Shown piece after piece: positions 24,801-36,300 of a DNA stretch of 64,000 nucleotides (position 1 is its first letter; each line of letters starts with the position of its first letter). A program made the position numbers and the translations under genes. The notes under the pieces are model-generated. The model had not been told where the DNA came from, did not search any database, and saw nothing but the letters and a program-made list of their open reading frames with translations. Origin of the DNA: Tubiluchus corallicola (taxonomy: Eukaryota > Priapulida > Priapulimorpha > Priapulimorphida > Tubiluchidae); contig JAQGDQ010000078.1 in the NCBI GenBank assembly GCA_030141605.1, positions 558,001 through 622,000 on the forward strand, in the 5' to 3' direction.

Positions 24801-27800
24801 CACTGGCTTGTAGGTTAATATGCAATTCGAAAGTATTGGCACTTGGGCAAATGCAGCCATGGTAAGGCTATTTCAAACTTGGAAATGCAAATTTAAATCA
24901 TCTCTTAAAAGTAACTTGTAACTTTTTTCCGTTAGAAGAATTCCCAGATTACAAGTTTAGCAACTTTAATTTGAATCTGTAAACCTGGATGTATCCTACC
25001 AAATCAGGGTTTCATCTTATTGTTAATTTCTGCATTTCGTACTAGTAAATAAATGCACAGAAAATTATATACATGGCGATTATACAATTGGCACCACTTA
25101 ATAGATTCACTTTGGATTGGAAATTTTTTGACTGACTGAATCTATTAGCTTCAGGGTGTAGTATTGCTAGTGTAGAAGTACAAGTCATCACTCCTCTGTT
25201 TAGTAAGCACTGCAAAGGCTGCTAGAGCTTTAAATGTTATGCATATCCTTCATTTTCAAAATTAGCTCTGTGTTCTTAGCTGCTCTATGATGTTTACGCT
25301 TGTAAAGTCGCAAAGAATACATCGGCATAACAGCACCAGTTAACTGATTCGGCGTTCCATGAAAAGCGCCAAGAGCTTCAAAGTGAAACTACGAGACATA
25401 TGACAAAAAGTTTAGCTTCCATAAATTTATGACCAGAGGATAATTACAGCAGATGAGCCAGTGACAGATTCAAAGCAAAAAACGCACTTAACATGACTGC
25501 TTCTATGCGCTATATAGTGTACAAAAGCGAGGTACAGTTGCTACTTTTATGCCACAATACGTGGCATAAAAGTAGTAAAAGCTCTTTGATCACATGCAAA
25601 ATATCGAGTCAACAATGCAGAGTTACATGAGTCAATTACTGACAGTTCGTATATACATTTGAAGAAAACCAGCTGATACCAAATGTTTTTGAGGTAATTA
25701 GGCAACTGATTGGATTAACCATGAGTCTAATAAATGGCGACCACTGTATTTATAATTTCTTACCATGAAGAACAGCTGCCTTTGAATCTGCAGTAATAGC
25801 CTTGTATGATTCTTTGATATCAGCTTCTTCAATGTAAGAATGAGACTCACTAACTTTGCAAATTGGCATTAACTGAAAAAAGTGTGACATTATACAACAT
25901 TATATAACTGAAAATACTATCACAAGACACCTATGCAAACTATTAGTATTTCACTAGAATAACAAATTGGCGTTTTAAAATGACAGCTTATTTACAATAG
26001 GAAAGAATAAGCAAACAATAAAATTTACAGAACATTGAAAAGTATCTAAAACAAAAACAATAAACAATATGAAGCATACAAGCAGCATATGTAATTTCCT
26101 GATGTCCTTGGTTGTGTCATAAAGATCCTGCAGCATACTTCTTACTTCACTTGAACAGCTCAGCAACTAAAATTTATCACAGAATACTGAACTATTCATT
26201 AGAATTGAAATGTGACAAGTATTAGGACCAGATTTTTTTTAAATCTAAACGGAAGCCACACAGTTTTATGTTAAAACACAACCATTTTATTGTGGCATCA
26301 TCACGTTAAATATTGATATCAGCAAAAGTTTAATCAAATAAGGCGGCAACTGATAGTCATCATTTTTTGCAATTTTGTCATCATGTAAGTTCTCATAATC
26401 ATGGGGTGTAATTGACTGCGATTTACTTAAAATGCTACCATTCACAACAAAAGTTTACATTACAGCGAATATACTAATCTTATAGAGACTAAAATGTACC
26501 CAAGTATTGTCCATGCAAGTGTGAAAACAAACCTTTATGTGAGTATTCCACTTTTTACTGAACTTCTTATCAGAAAAGTCATTAGGAAGCAACAAGGTTT
26601 CCTGGAATATCTTTACATAGTCTTCAAATGTTATGTTGTTAAAGAGATATATTTGCCTATGGGAAAATCTGGATTTAACTCTTTTTTCTAACAGCTCTAT
26701 AACATCCTGCAAGAATAATATGGACTGCATTACATACATTTTATTAATAATCAGCTCTCATGGCATATAGTTTCACACTATTTTTTTTTCTCTTCAATAT
26801 TTATTCAGCTCTAGGTTAGGGGTGAGCATTCTCAACTAGACAGTGAATTCGAAGCGAACCGAATTTGTGATTTTCGAATTTGAATCGAACCGAATTTCAG
26901 TAGCCTTCGTCATATCATCCTGTTCAAAAAAATAAACATTTTCAACCAAATGGTGTAAATTTCACGTTGCATTTGGGATGCCGAGAGACCTTCTGTTATC
27001 CTGCCTGGCACATGGTAATTAAGGTAAAGACAGTGGTAATAATAACTTACTAAATACTACTATAACATAGTTGTTGTTTATAGCATCCATGCTTGTGTTG
27101 TTTACTGAATTTAAAATCATCCAAATTTCTGTCAGATTTTGTCAGTAAAATTTGCTAGCAACTAAAATATTGTTCCACAGTCTGGTCCTCGACAGGTACA
27201 TCTTCTAAGGGCTGACAACTTGCTGGATGGCATCATGGCCCGCTACAGGTGAAGCTGGTAGGCGTTTCACAATTTGTATTCAAAGACTGAACAAAAACAA
27301 ACCAAACCAAATTTTAGAGCTCAAAACGGATGGACTTAAAGCCATCGACAAAATGACTAAGATCTAGAAAAACTCACGACACTGAGCAGGCAGACGGGTG
27401 CGAAGTACACTATAGAAAGGAGTTCTAACAACTGATGATGTCAATGATGGTGTCTACAAAACTATTTCTGTATAGGAAACCAATAACTCAACCAATCGCA
27501 AGTAATGTTATGTTCTTTCTCTGTGAATCGAGACATTACCTATAGATTGGCTGGACAGGTATCTATGCATTAAGTATAAGGCAAGTTCAGCTCTATATTA
27601 AACAAATCCAGGATGCACCTGCAACTTGAAAATATAATAACCCCGAAGCCAGATGTTTGTTATATGGCTAAACAAACTAAACTAATCAAACTTACCAATC
27701 TACAGGTGATGCCTATTATACAGGTAGGAGTTTGAGCAGATTGTGAAACATCAAACAAGTTGTAGAGAAGTGTCTGATTCTTGTGCTGAGCAAACAAATC

Positions 27801-30800
27801 AAATTCTTCAATAACAAATAGTATGGAGAGACTTTGCTTGCTACCTAAGACAATTAAATTATATGATAAACACAATTTAAAATCATACTTATTCGCACAA
27901 TTTCATGCTGAAAACTTGTTGAAATTACATTATCAATAGTTTGAACAAAAAAAACAGTAGTATTAAATTTGATACTGTTTATTGTACAAAGAACGTAGAA
28001 TGATATGAATGCAAAAGGAATCATAGACGGATTGACCAAAATGGTCGTCTTCCATTATCCGTTGCTAAGAAGTAACTTAAAAGAATCATTGTAATTTGTC
28101 TCTGCTCCTACCTGTGATTACTTCTTCAACACTGAGCATAAAATAAACCAATAATAGTAACTGCGTGGTTCAGAAAGTATGTATTTAAAAGATATACACA
28201 ATTTATTTAAGCATACTGGTATCAGAAACCTAATCAGTAGAGAAAGGTACAATTATAAATCCAATGTCACAAAAAAATCTAACATTACTGCAAGACTTTT
28301 GACAGATGCAAATTAATGCTCTTTGACACTTCTGGCATTGAAGCTAGAACTTTCTCTTAAATTTTTAAGTTATTTTTCTTTTGTTTGCATGATTTAGTTC
28401 AAAATTGTAAATTTCAGTTAATTATTTTAATTATGTTTTTTGATATTACACTTTCTAATAACAAAAATTAATTACCAATTATGCTCGTCACACTAATATA
28501 AAATTGGTAAAAGTGCCATAATTAATAATAAGTAATCTTAACTGCATAAGGTTGACTGACTAGATAATTTATGGGTTCTTTGCCACCCTTCTCCTGTGCT
28601 TCAGTCATATTGTATGTACTGTTTCTAATCTGATAAAATTTGTGGAGTTAATTAAAATTAAACGAATCAAGTTGCAAACAATACTAATCTTGCAGGACCT
28701 ATAACAAACAAAATTGTCTTAAAAACTATACAACTGGTATTAATTTACTATACCAGAATTGCAAAAAAATGAAAAAAACACTCTTTAATTCTCAATATAT
28801 GAGTAATTACAGGTAAAATTAGCAGAAATTAAGCCATTTGTGGTGAATAATTTGGTTACTATTCAATAAGCTACAAAATGCAGATGAAAAGTACAGCTGA
28901 TAAGGAAGCATTCATCAGCGTCCAATTTTTAACTTCTACTTTAACTTATATTTATAACTTATTCAACCCACATCACAATTTGGAAACGTTATTGTAATTG
29001 CAACTGTAGTTTACATACTGTTGTGGGATGGGAGACCATTACATGGCAAAAACACTGCAAAACATACAGGTCAAAAACACTACTAACATAAATAGCATAC
29101 AAAATAGAATGCAGTAGTTTGATCGATAGTGACAAGTGGTGATGAACAATAAATGATGATCAGTGAACAATTTATCATACAGAATGTTAACTATTAATAC
29201 TATAACTCTATAGGATTTTACCAATGACTGAAGTACAAACATGCATAACCTGAAGTGAGATCATTATACAGCACACGTAGGATCAACTTATTTTGACGAT
29301 TATAATAAAGTGCACATACATAACGATTATCTAGTTGATAATTATAATACAGATGAAGTGCTCATTAAGCATTCTGAAACAATCAGAATGTTGATCACAT
29401 ATTCAATGAAAAACAGTGTTTAAAACTCTTATTCGGTCTGTATAACAGTTAATAACACAATTTTCAAAAGGCTTAGTTTCAATAACTTACCACTTTTTAT
29501 GGATTCTAATAAAAACGTCAATGTTTCTGCAAATGAACCCTACAAAAAAAAACAGTGTGTGAATTCTTATCATAAGCGAAGTGCAATAAGAGGAAAACAA
29601 GCCTGATGACACAACATTCTATCTTGTTTCATACATGTAATGTATTACGACACAAAATTACAGAATACTAAATAGAGAATACCTCATCTTAGTCGTGTCT
29701 GACTTAGTGATACATCACTGTGCTAATACATAAATACAGTATTGGGTAACACGGGATAGTGCCCTATTAAAAATCTAGGTAGGTAAAAGTTTGTTCACTT
29801 TATGTTTTTAATGGAAAAAACACAAGACTTGGTTTTTTTCACACATTGCGGTAATGTTTGATAAACAATATATCTAAATAGTAGCTAAAGGTGATTTCAT
29901 TCTTAGTACAAGTGAATATCTAAGTAGTAAATCTATCCAGCACAAAAACCACCAGTGACCTGCTAGAATCACTAATAATAACATATTTCTGATTTATAAA
30001 AATTGGTTATCCACAGTGCACTTTAAACACACCTTTAATTTATGCCCACCTGCTACAATTTATCTCATATTTGCAATGTCTACTTCATCTATTGCTTTTG
30101 TAAATCCACAGGCAACTCACACACCACAGATCAACCAAAAAAACTTACAAACACACGGTCTCCAAGTGTATTCTCTAACTGAAGCTGCCTAGCAATTTCC
30201 TTCAAGGCAATGCTGTCATCCCACTGTAAAAAACCTACAGACACAGAACAGAATGCAGTTAAGTAAAATGTACTAGAAAACATATTATTATGTACAATCA
30301 GCATGATAAAATTCATTAAAAAGGCTTTGTTACGACTTTCACACTATTTGTCACAGTCTCAATCCAAAATCACCTGAATCTTTCACTCAAAGTCAAATTG
30401 TAACGTAAACTCTCCAAAGCAGTACCCTGTCAACTAGATTTAGCTATTAATAATGTTTAAATATTGCTTATGAAACAAAACTGCAATAAATATTTGTTAT
30501 ATAAGTGAGTATGATAAGTCTATCTCCCCAAATACATGTCTTGAACGTATAAAACAATAAAGTGCCTAGAAAAAATAATAATGGTAATAGCAGTACGGGC
30601 CATTCATTAGACTCATGGGTAATAGAATCAGTTGCCCAACTGACTCAAAAACGTCTGAAACAGGCCGCTCCTATTCAAATGTATATAAATATTGTTGGCA
30701 ATTGTCTCAAATAATGTTGCATAATTGACTCAATATTTTTCCTTCACGTACTAAAAACAACATCCTCATGCGTGTCCAAAGAGCTTTTACTGTTTTTATG

Positions 30801-32696
30801 CCATCTTTACATCGATTATGTGTGCTAGTTAAAAACAGTCACGTTAAGTACAGCTTTTTTGTAAGAAGGTACAGTAAGATTTATCGTATGCACTAATATG
30901 ACAAGCGTAGTAGTTTTGCTGTGAATCTGTCACCCGCTCATCCACTGCAGTTAACCTCGTTGTTTCGGAAGCTAAACATTTAATCACTTGGCCAGCCGTT
31001 TGCTTTTGAAGTTCCCACTGCTTTTCACACGGGAAACAAGGTCATCTTTAACTGCAGCTCATGCACTAGGTGACTAGGTGTTGTACGTGAATATGTACAG
31101 TATATAGCAACAGATTTTCAACATTTTCATCATTATGAGAATTTCATAAACAAACTTCTTCATGAAGACATGAAGCAACGGACATTGCATGTAATTTTTA
31201 GTGGTAATAATCAGATTTGAGAGATTTTTTTATGTTCTTATTTTACTAATTTTACTTATATAAATTTGTATTCTTAAATAATTGCACACAGGAATTTTGA
31301 CATTAATTCGTTGCTAAAATTCACTTAAAGCCTTTGCAATGCATACTAAGGTGATAAGTCATGTGTTATGTTACATATATATGATGAGTCATGTAGTAAT
31401 ATGTTACACAGTCAGTTAATTGAATCACTCAGTTAATTGGGTCAAAACACTCGTTCCAATGTGAGTCTATTAAGCGGCAACTACTGTAGTAGTATTGGTA
31501 GTGGTCGTGGTTGTAATAGTAGTAATAGTAGCAGGAGTAGTAGTAGTAATAGCAGCTGCAGCAGCACCAGCAACAGCAGCAGTGGTAATATTGAAGTAGT
31601 GTTTCAATTTTATCCTTACCATTTAAATGCACTTGTATCAAATTGTTTCTCACATCACTGACATTTTGCAGTTCTGCCAAGATACTTTTGATTAACTGAA
31701 AGTAAAGCAAATCAAGTGAGTTACAACAACTAAACTATAATCAATCAACTTGTACAGTGTTAGTAAGAGAATAAACAATCACTGTTATACTTATGCCTGT
31801 TGCCACACAATGCTATACTATTAAAATGTTTCCATCATTGTTTTCCACACATCAAATGTTGTGTATAAACTTAAAAGTAATAAATTTTACAAAGTAAACA
31901 AAAAACATTAAAAAGGGACAGGAGCCCCATATGCCTCGAAAACAAGATGTTGGTGTTATGAATTAAAAGTACATGTGGAAAGCATTGCAAATTATACAGA
32001 TGCCTAGTTTCGCTTACAACATCACACGTGTCTGAATGATAATTAGTAATTAAAATGTTACACCTAAAACTTACCGCCGTTTTACCCGATCCTCTCTGAC
32101 CAATAACAAGTGCAGAGTTACTTTCTCCAAAAAGAGCTGTTCGCTTTATTAATTCGAAAAGTTGTCTGAAAGAATTGTTATTGTCAAACATTACAGTCAT
32201 TCAACATGCATCATTAGTTTAAATGCTTTTGGAACATGAATGTACTTATAACGTCTATTACCAAGATGATTAACATTTGATTCAAACAGTTTCTGTTCCG
32301 TTCGAGTCATCCTTAGCATACATGATAAATTATTAATTTATTAGAATAACAAACATTTTTTTCTATAACAAACACCAACGTATTATCTATATAAACTTTA
32401 ATTTCAAATATTGCATAGTTAAGGGAGATTCGAGGCTCAAACTGAGTCAAAATGTCCCAAATTTAGTGTGAACTAAATAATTTTAGCTGAATAAATGCTG
32501 GATTTCATAAAATGATTAACATTAGATTTAAGAGAAATAATTTGCAATAGCATTGAAATTGATAATATCCTTAAAGTGTAAAGTTCACTAACTGTCTCTC
32601 CTGCTCATAGTTTCCGATTAAACTGTGTTGGCGGAAAGACGTGTCACACAGCCGGGTGCGCAACACACGTTTTGCTGCAATTTCTGGTACCGTCAT
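21893..32696 (-). CDS. ORC4: Origin recognition complex subunit 4
   Basis: Twelve minus-strand exons join in phase: 32696-32593, 32165-32075, 31695-31620, 30234-30149, 29539-29491, 27844-27696, 26706-26533, 26166-26080, 25872-25764, 24637-24542, 22993-22929 and 22075-21893 (TGA). They give 422 aa; human ORC4 has 436. The AAA+ domain has Walker A GQRGSGKT (57-64) and, in exon 6, a Walker B region reading FVIEEFDLF followed by [13 protein letters not shown]. The arginine-finger region [13 protein letters not shown] is conserved in exon 7. The last three exons form the winged-helix C-terminal part ([35 protein letters not shown]). ORC4 is a subunit of the nuclear ORC that binds origins, partners ORC1 in its ATPase site and helps load MCM. 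ATG at 32696 begins [16 protein letters not shown], aligning with the usual N-terminal helix. The gene is convergent with ACVR2 and divergent from ARCN1. Confidence 0.97.
22584..22733 (+). repeat. CA/ACC-rich low-complexity tract
   Basis: A stretch made largely of CAC, ACC and ACA words lies in the ORC4 intron between exons 11 and 12. The open frame over it on the opposite strand is a composition artefact. Confidence 0.7.
23771..24118. repeat. Direct duplication, copy 1 (ORC4 intron 10)
   Basis: About 348 bases starting AATCTTTAAACCTGG and ending GCAAAGAATACAT are repeated at 24974-25322 with scattered substitutions. The unit contains about 110 bases of flank plus the left part of a CAGTAG-type element beginning at 23882. 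The right part of that element is absent here. Confidence 0.85.
24974..25322. repeat. Direct duplication, copy 2 (ORC4 intron 9)
   Basis: This is the partner of 23771-24118. Here the transposon continues to a complete right end at 25746, so this copy is probably the source and the other the derived copy. ORC4 exon 10 lies between the two. Confidence 0.85.
25085..25746. mobile_element. CAGTAG-ended TIR element, copy 2 (ORC4 intron 9)
   Basis: The ends are CAATTGGCACCACTTAATAG and CTAATAAATGGCGACCACTG, inverted repeats with TA outside each. The right end is only about 17 bases from ORC4 exon 9 (25764-25872), just beyond its 5' splice site. It is non-coding. Confidence 0.75.
26812..26905. mobile_element. 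Possible hAT-like terminal fragment
   Basis: TAGGTTAGGGGTGAGCATTC is followed by repeated GAACCGAATT words (GAAGCGAACCGAATT, GAATCGAACCGAATT). Such words are common near hAT element ends. I see no matching second end. Confidence 0.3.
30591..31486. mobile_element. CAGTAG-ended TIR element, copy 3 (ORC4 intron 3)
   Basis: The left end CAGTACGGGCCATTCATTAG and the right end TCTATTAAGCGGCAACTACTG are inverted repeats; TA follows the right end. The interior matches the 14014 and 37568 copies in several blocks, for example ATAATTGACTCAATATTTTT. There is no coding frame of note. Confidence 0.75.
31487..31590. repeat. Trinucleotide-rich microsatellite (GTA/GCA type)
   Basis: An impure run of TAG, AGC and CAG-like triplets begins exactly at the right end of the preceding transposon. 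It reaches to within about 30 bases of the 5' splice site of ORC4 exon 3. It produces spurious Ser-rich and Tyr-rich open frames on the two strands. Confidence 0.8.
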
Positions 32697-32888
32697 GGAG
32701 ACGTGTTACACTCTAGAACAAACACAAAAACCACACTTTTCACACAAATAAAGCAGAAATAGAGTGATTCTCTGATGAACTGCAACGAGGATCAAGATTA
32801 ACCACCACTGAGAGGATCATATTGCCATAGACTTGATTAATTACGCTCATCAGTCCAATACACTATCTACGTACTTTACTTTAAGCGT

Positions 32889-32896
32889 GGCGCGAA
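32889..32896 (-). promoter_or_regulatory. E2F-like site overlapping an octamer motif
   Basis: GGCGCGAA (TTCGCGCC on the other strand) is about 195 bases upstream of the ORC4 start codon and is followed by ATGCAAAT. E2F control would fit an ORC subunit needed for S phase, but a single short match is weak evidence. Confidence 0.35.
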
Positions 32897-33188
32897 TGCA
32901 AATTTATGTGGATTGTCAAAACACGATCACAAGCTAACAAACACAGTGCTGTTACCTGTTGTCCAAAAGTTAAAACTTTTGCGGGGTTTACGTGGGATAG
33001 TGAGATTAGCATTTCTTGCGATTCCAAGAATACTTTTGAGAAATTTCGCACATTACAGTTACTACAAATAATTTTAGCAACTTAATTATATATTTTTATG
33101 TTATTTTAAATAAAAAGTTAAAATAGCATTTGCTGTTAATATGTTTTGCCCTTTTATTACGTCATCCCTGTCGGACATACGTGCTCTT

Positions 33189-33195
33189 ACGTGGC
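33189..33195 (+). promoter_or_regulatory. ACGTGGC element upstream of ARCN1
   Basis: ACGTGGC lies about 120 bases before the proposed ARCN1 start. This is the core recognised by XBP1/CREB3-type bZIP factors, which are known to control secretory-pathway genes. The link is an inference from a 7-base match. Confidence 0.25.
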
Positions 33196-33314
33196 TGACT
33201 GTAGCCATGTTCCTAAGATTTAGTACATGGGAATACAAACCTTAATAAACTTTGTGCCGCAAGAAAAGAAATTTGATTGTATTCATAGTAAACTATTTGG
33301 CGTGAAGTACAAAC

Positions 33315-33317
33315 ATG
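33315..33317 (+). CDS. ARCN1: Proposed ARCN1 exon 1 coding part (ATG only)
   Basis: Exon 2 begins directly with the second codon ([13 protein letters not shown]) after TTTTTTTAG in phase 0, so an upstream exon must supply the ATG. At 33315 ACAAACATG is followed by GTAATA, giving a good start context, a usable donor and the right phase. It is close to the shared promoter. Other ATG|GT words, such as one near 33664, are possible alternatives. Confidence 0.55.
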
Positions 33318-36300
33318 GTAATATATTAGAGCGTACCAAATTATTAAGAGTTGTTGTTATGACTTTGCCTAATCTTTAAAAAATTGCAGCACGTGGCATT
33401 CGATGCCTAATACTAGTAATAAGTTTATTAAGTAACAGTTTTTACTAATGGGTAATGCAATAATATTAATACTGAGCCTAGTGAGCCCTATGTAGTTGAT
33501 ATTGTAAGGTAGTGATACTGAGATGGAATCCCTAATCCAGAGATGAGGGTATTACTATTAGCTGTGTATTTTATCTTACTGCCATCAGAGTGCAGCTTTA
33601 CCATTTTATTTTAATATAAAATGTTTTAATATAAAGTAGTTTATTATTAATTGGTATTGTTCATGGTGATACTTAAAATGCGATCGCCGTGGATAAACAG
33701 GACATGCTTGCTGGCTGATAAATATGAATTGCAAGTGCTAGGTGATCTTCTGCATATGGTGATATAAGTACCAAAGGGTTTAGAAATATGTGACGGTATT
33801 TAACGGAGAAACAATGGCATGCATACATTGAAAAAGGGTCTGATGTGTTAGGAAATTTATATAGAAACGGATGTTGTGCGAATATTCAACAGTAGAGAGG
33901 TATGGATGGTATAAGGATATACGATTTATGAGATTGTATGGATGATTAGTGGGAGACAGAGTTAATGGTAAAAGCAAGGGTGGGTACAGTTGAATTGAAT
34001 GGTAATCCTCTATTTAAATGAAAAAAATGTTAACACGAGGGTTTATGTATATAAAAAGTTATGGAAATTTTAGAACATATTCTACTGTATTGTGAATTAT
34101 TTGGACTTGAAAGGAATAATATATTTGGAATATGGTAAATGAGAGTGAAAGATGAGTTTGGCTTTTTTGGTGATGGTATAAAGGAAGCAAAAATTGTTCT
34201 GGGTGAAGCTGTGGAAAAAAGATAGCATTGTAGTCAATACAAGGAAAAATAGTGGAACTATTGGAAATAGTTGAATAGTGGGCACTATTGCTAATGGATT
34301 TACAGGACTGTCGAGTGGAGGATTAGATTATCTCTCGCCCTTTTAAAGAGGGTGTGAAACATAAAGATGGAGATGATGATGGTGATGATGATGATGATGA
34401 CGACGATGCAATTCTAAAATCAACAGGCGAATTTCTAACCTTCTGCTTTCTGTTTCTTAAGCCCCTTAGTGGTTCAGATATGTTAGTGATTAGTTTCTCA
34501 TGCTCAGCAGTTTCACATATTTGTATGTTCCTTGATAATTATGCATTTAGTTGCCACTCTGTGACCTAGAGAATTTGTTTTTTCAAGAGAGTTTGCAAGT
34601 TCAGCAAAAATTACAGATTTTTTTATTTTACAAAACAAACTTTAATTAGTTACAGTTTCTAGCAAAGGTTAGTTATTTTAACTTATTCTTTATTTACTTC
34701 TGACTTTTTTCAGTTATATCACATCAACCTTTTAACATAGGTATCATGCACATATGTTACTTACTTAGTGCTTAGTTCTCTTCATGCCAGGAAGTGTATA
34801 AGGACATGACTCTCTCTTCAAACAATTCCTCCATTCCGGGCAACTCCTCTATACTTCCACTGTCCTTCTTCGTGTTGATTTTGGTCTCCCCTTTGCCTTG
34901 CCTCCTTCCAGTGTCTCCTTTGTATCAACAATTGCTGCACTTTATCTGTACCACCGGCCACCTTGTAATTTGTCACTGGCTGCTGCCATCTAATCCTGAA
35001 TATCCTTCTCAGGAACTAAAGTGCGTCACTTCCATACATTTACACCGACCTCACAAGCAATTTAAATTGTTTTATTTTTTGTCCTCGTATTTGAAGGGGA
35101 CCTCTGCGCTTTGGCTGCTCCCATTAGATACAGGCTGCTCTGCATAGATGAGAAGTTGGATTACACCTTGCCTGTTGCAATCCATCAATTACAAATGATA
35201 AACGTAGTTTTATTAAGTCAGTTCCAAATCTTAGCAGTTTGAATCATTTGCCTTTTTGTTGTTCTTTGTAGTTATGCAGTAAACTGCTGTTTTGATGTTC
35301 AACTTTGTTGACAGGTTACTTGCTTACCTGTGCAGATGCTCTGCCTTGTAATAAATGAATTGAGATTCAAATTGTGGAATGAGTATGTTTGTGATTGTGA
35401 CATACATTTTTTTAGGTTTTGTTGGCAGCAGCAATATGTACAAAGGCTGGAAAAGGTAAATAAAATATCTTACTTTTCATCTTGCAAGTTTGAAACTAAA
35501 GATTAAACATAACCACTTGTCATATGGGAACTATAATACAGAACAGTGCAGATCTTTGGGTTCTTGTATGATCTGGTTTCTCCAGTAAAAGAGGACTGAA
35601 ATAGCTAGTATGTAATTCATGGCTCTCCAAGCACTTTTGGGCACATCTTGCAGATGTGGCATGAATTTCTTTTTCCAATGCTATGAAAATCAATTTTCTG
35701 TCTAACCACCATTCAGTGATTCTTATAATTTTGCATGCTGATATCACCCGAGATTCGAAATTCCATTCTACACCCTCAACAGAGAAGACAAAAACAAAGC
35801 GTTGAATTCTCAAGTCAAGTTAACAACTGCTATTACATTAATTAACTGCTTATAAAGTGCTGCAAGAAATTTTTGAAATTTTAATAAAACATCAAGTGGA
35901 ATAATTTTAATGTGACTTTTGTTCTTGTTTCATTTCAATTAAAGAAAAACAGGAGGATTTTTCACATCCTACTTATTTGAAGTATGGTAAAAAGTATACG
36001 TTATAATGTCTATAGTAATACAAAGCATTTCTGATAATCAAATAATAGGTTAAAAACTTGATTAACGGAGGGCGAGCTCAACTAGTGGTGACATCACAAC
36101 TGAACATATTTTTCAATGGCACAAACAGTCCATGAGCTTGTTGCACGTGTTTGCAAAAGCAAAATGCTGCTACTGTCATTGTGTTACATAAAAACTAAAT
36201 TTTAAGTTTACAGCTGTGTTCACACATGAGGTCTCGAACGTATGTGTCACCTCCGATAGCGTTCTTCTGAACTGAGAGCTACAGCACCTGTTTTTTGTAC

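Larger units (their letters stand above)
32697..33314. promoter_or_regulatory. Shared ORC4/ARCN1 upstream region (putative bidirectional promoter)
   Basis: The start codons of minus-strand ORC4 and plus-strand ARCN1 are about 620 bases apart and divergent, with no gene between. I see no TATA box in a convincing position. Candidate sites are an E2F-like GGCGCGAA at 32889-32896 overlapping the octamer ATGCAAAT at 32896-32903, a CCAAT at 32855-32859, and ACGTGGC at 33189-33195. Joint use is inferred from geometry only. Confidence 0.55.

Noticed and set aside
31429-31710. Tyr/Cys-rich and Ser-rich open frames over the triplet repeat
   Set aside because: They are products of the microsatellite; the only real coding part is ORC4 exon 3 (31620-31695).
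34794-35147. 117-codon plus-strand open frame in ARCN1 intron 1
   Set aside because: It runs opposite to a region that looks like a reverse-transcriptase remnant; the composition is that of a shadow frame.
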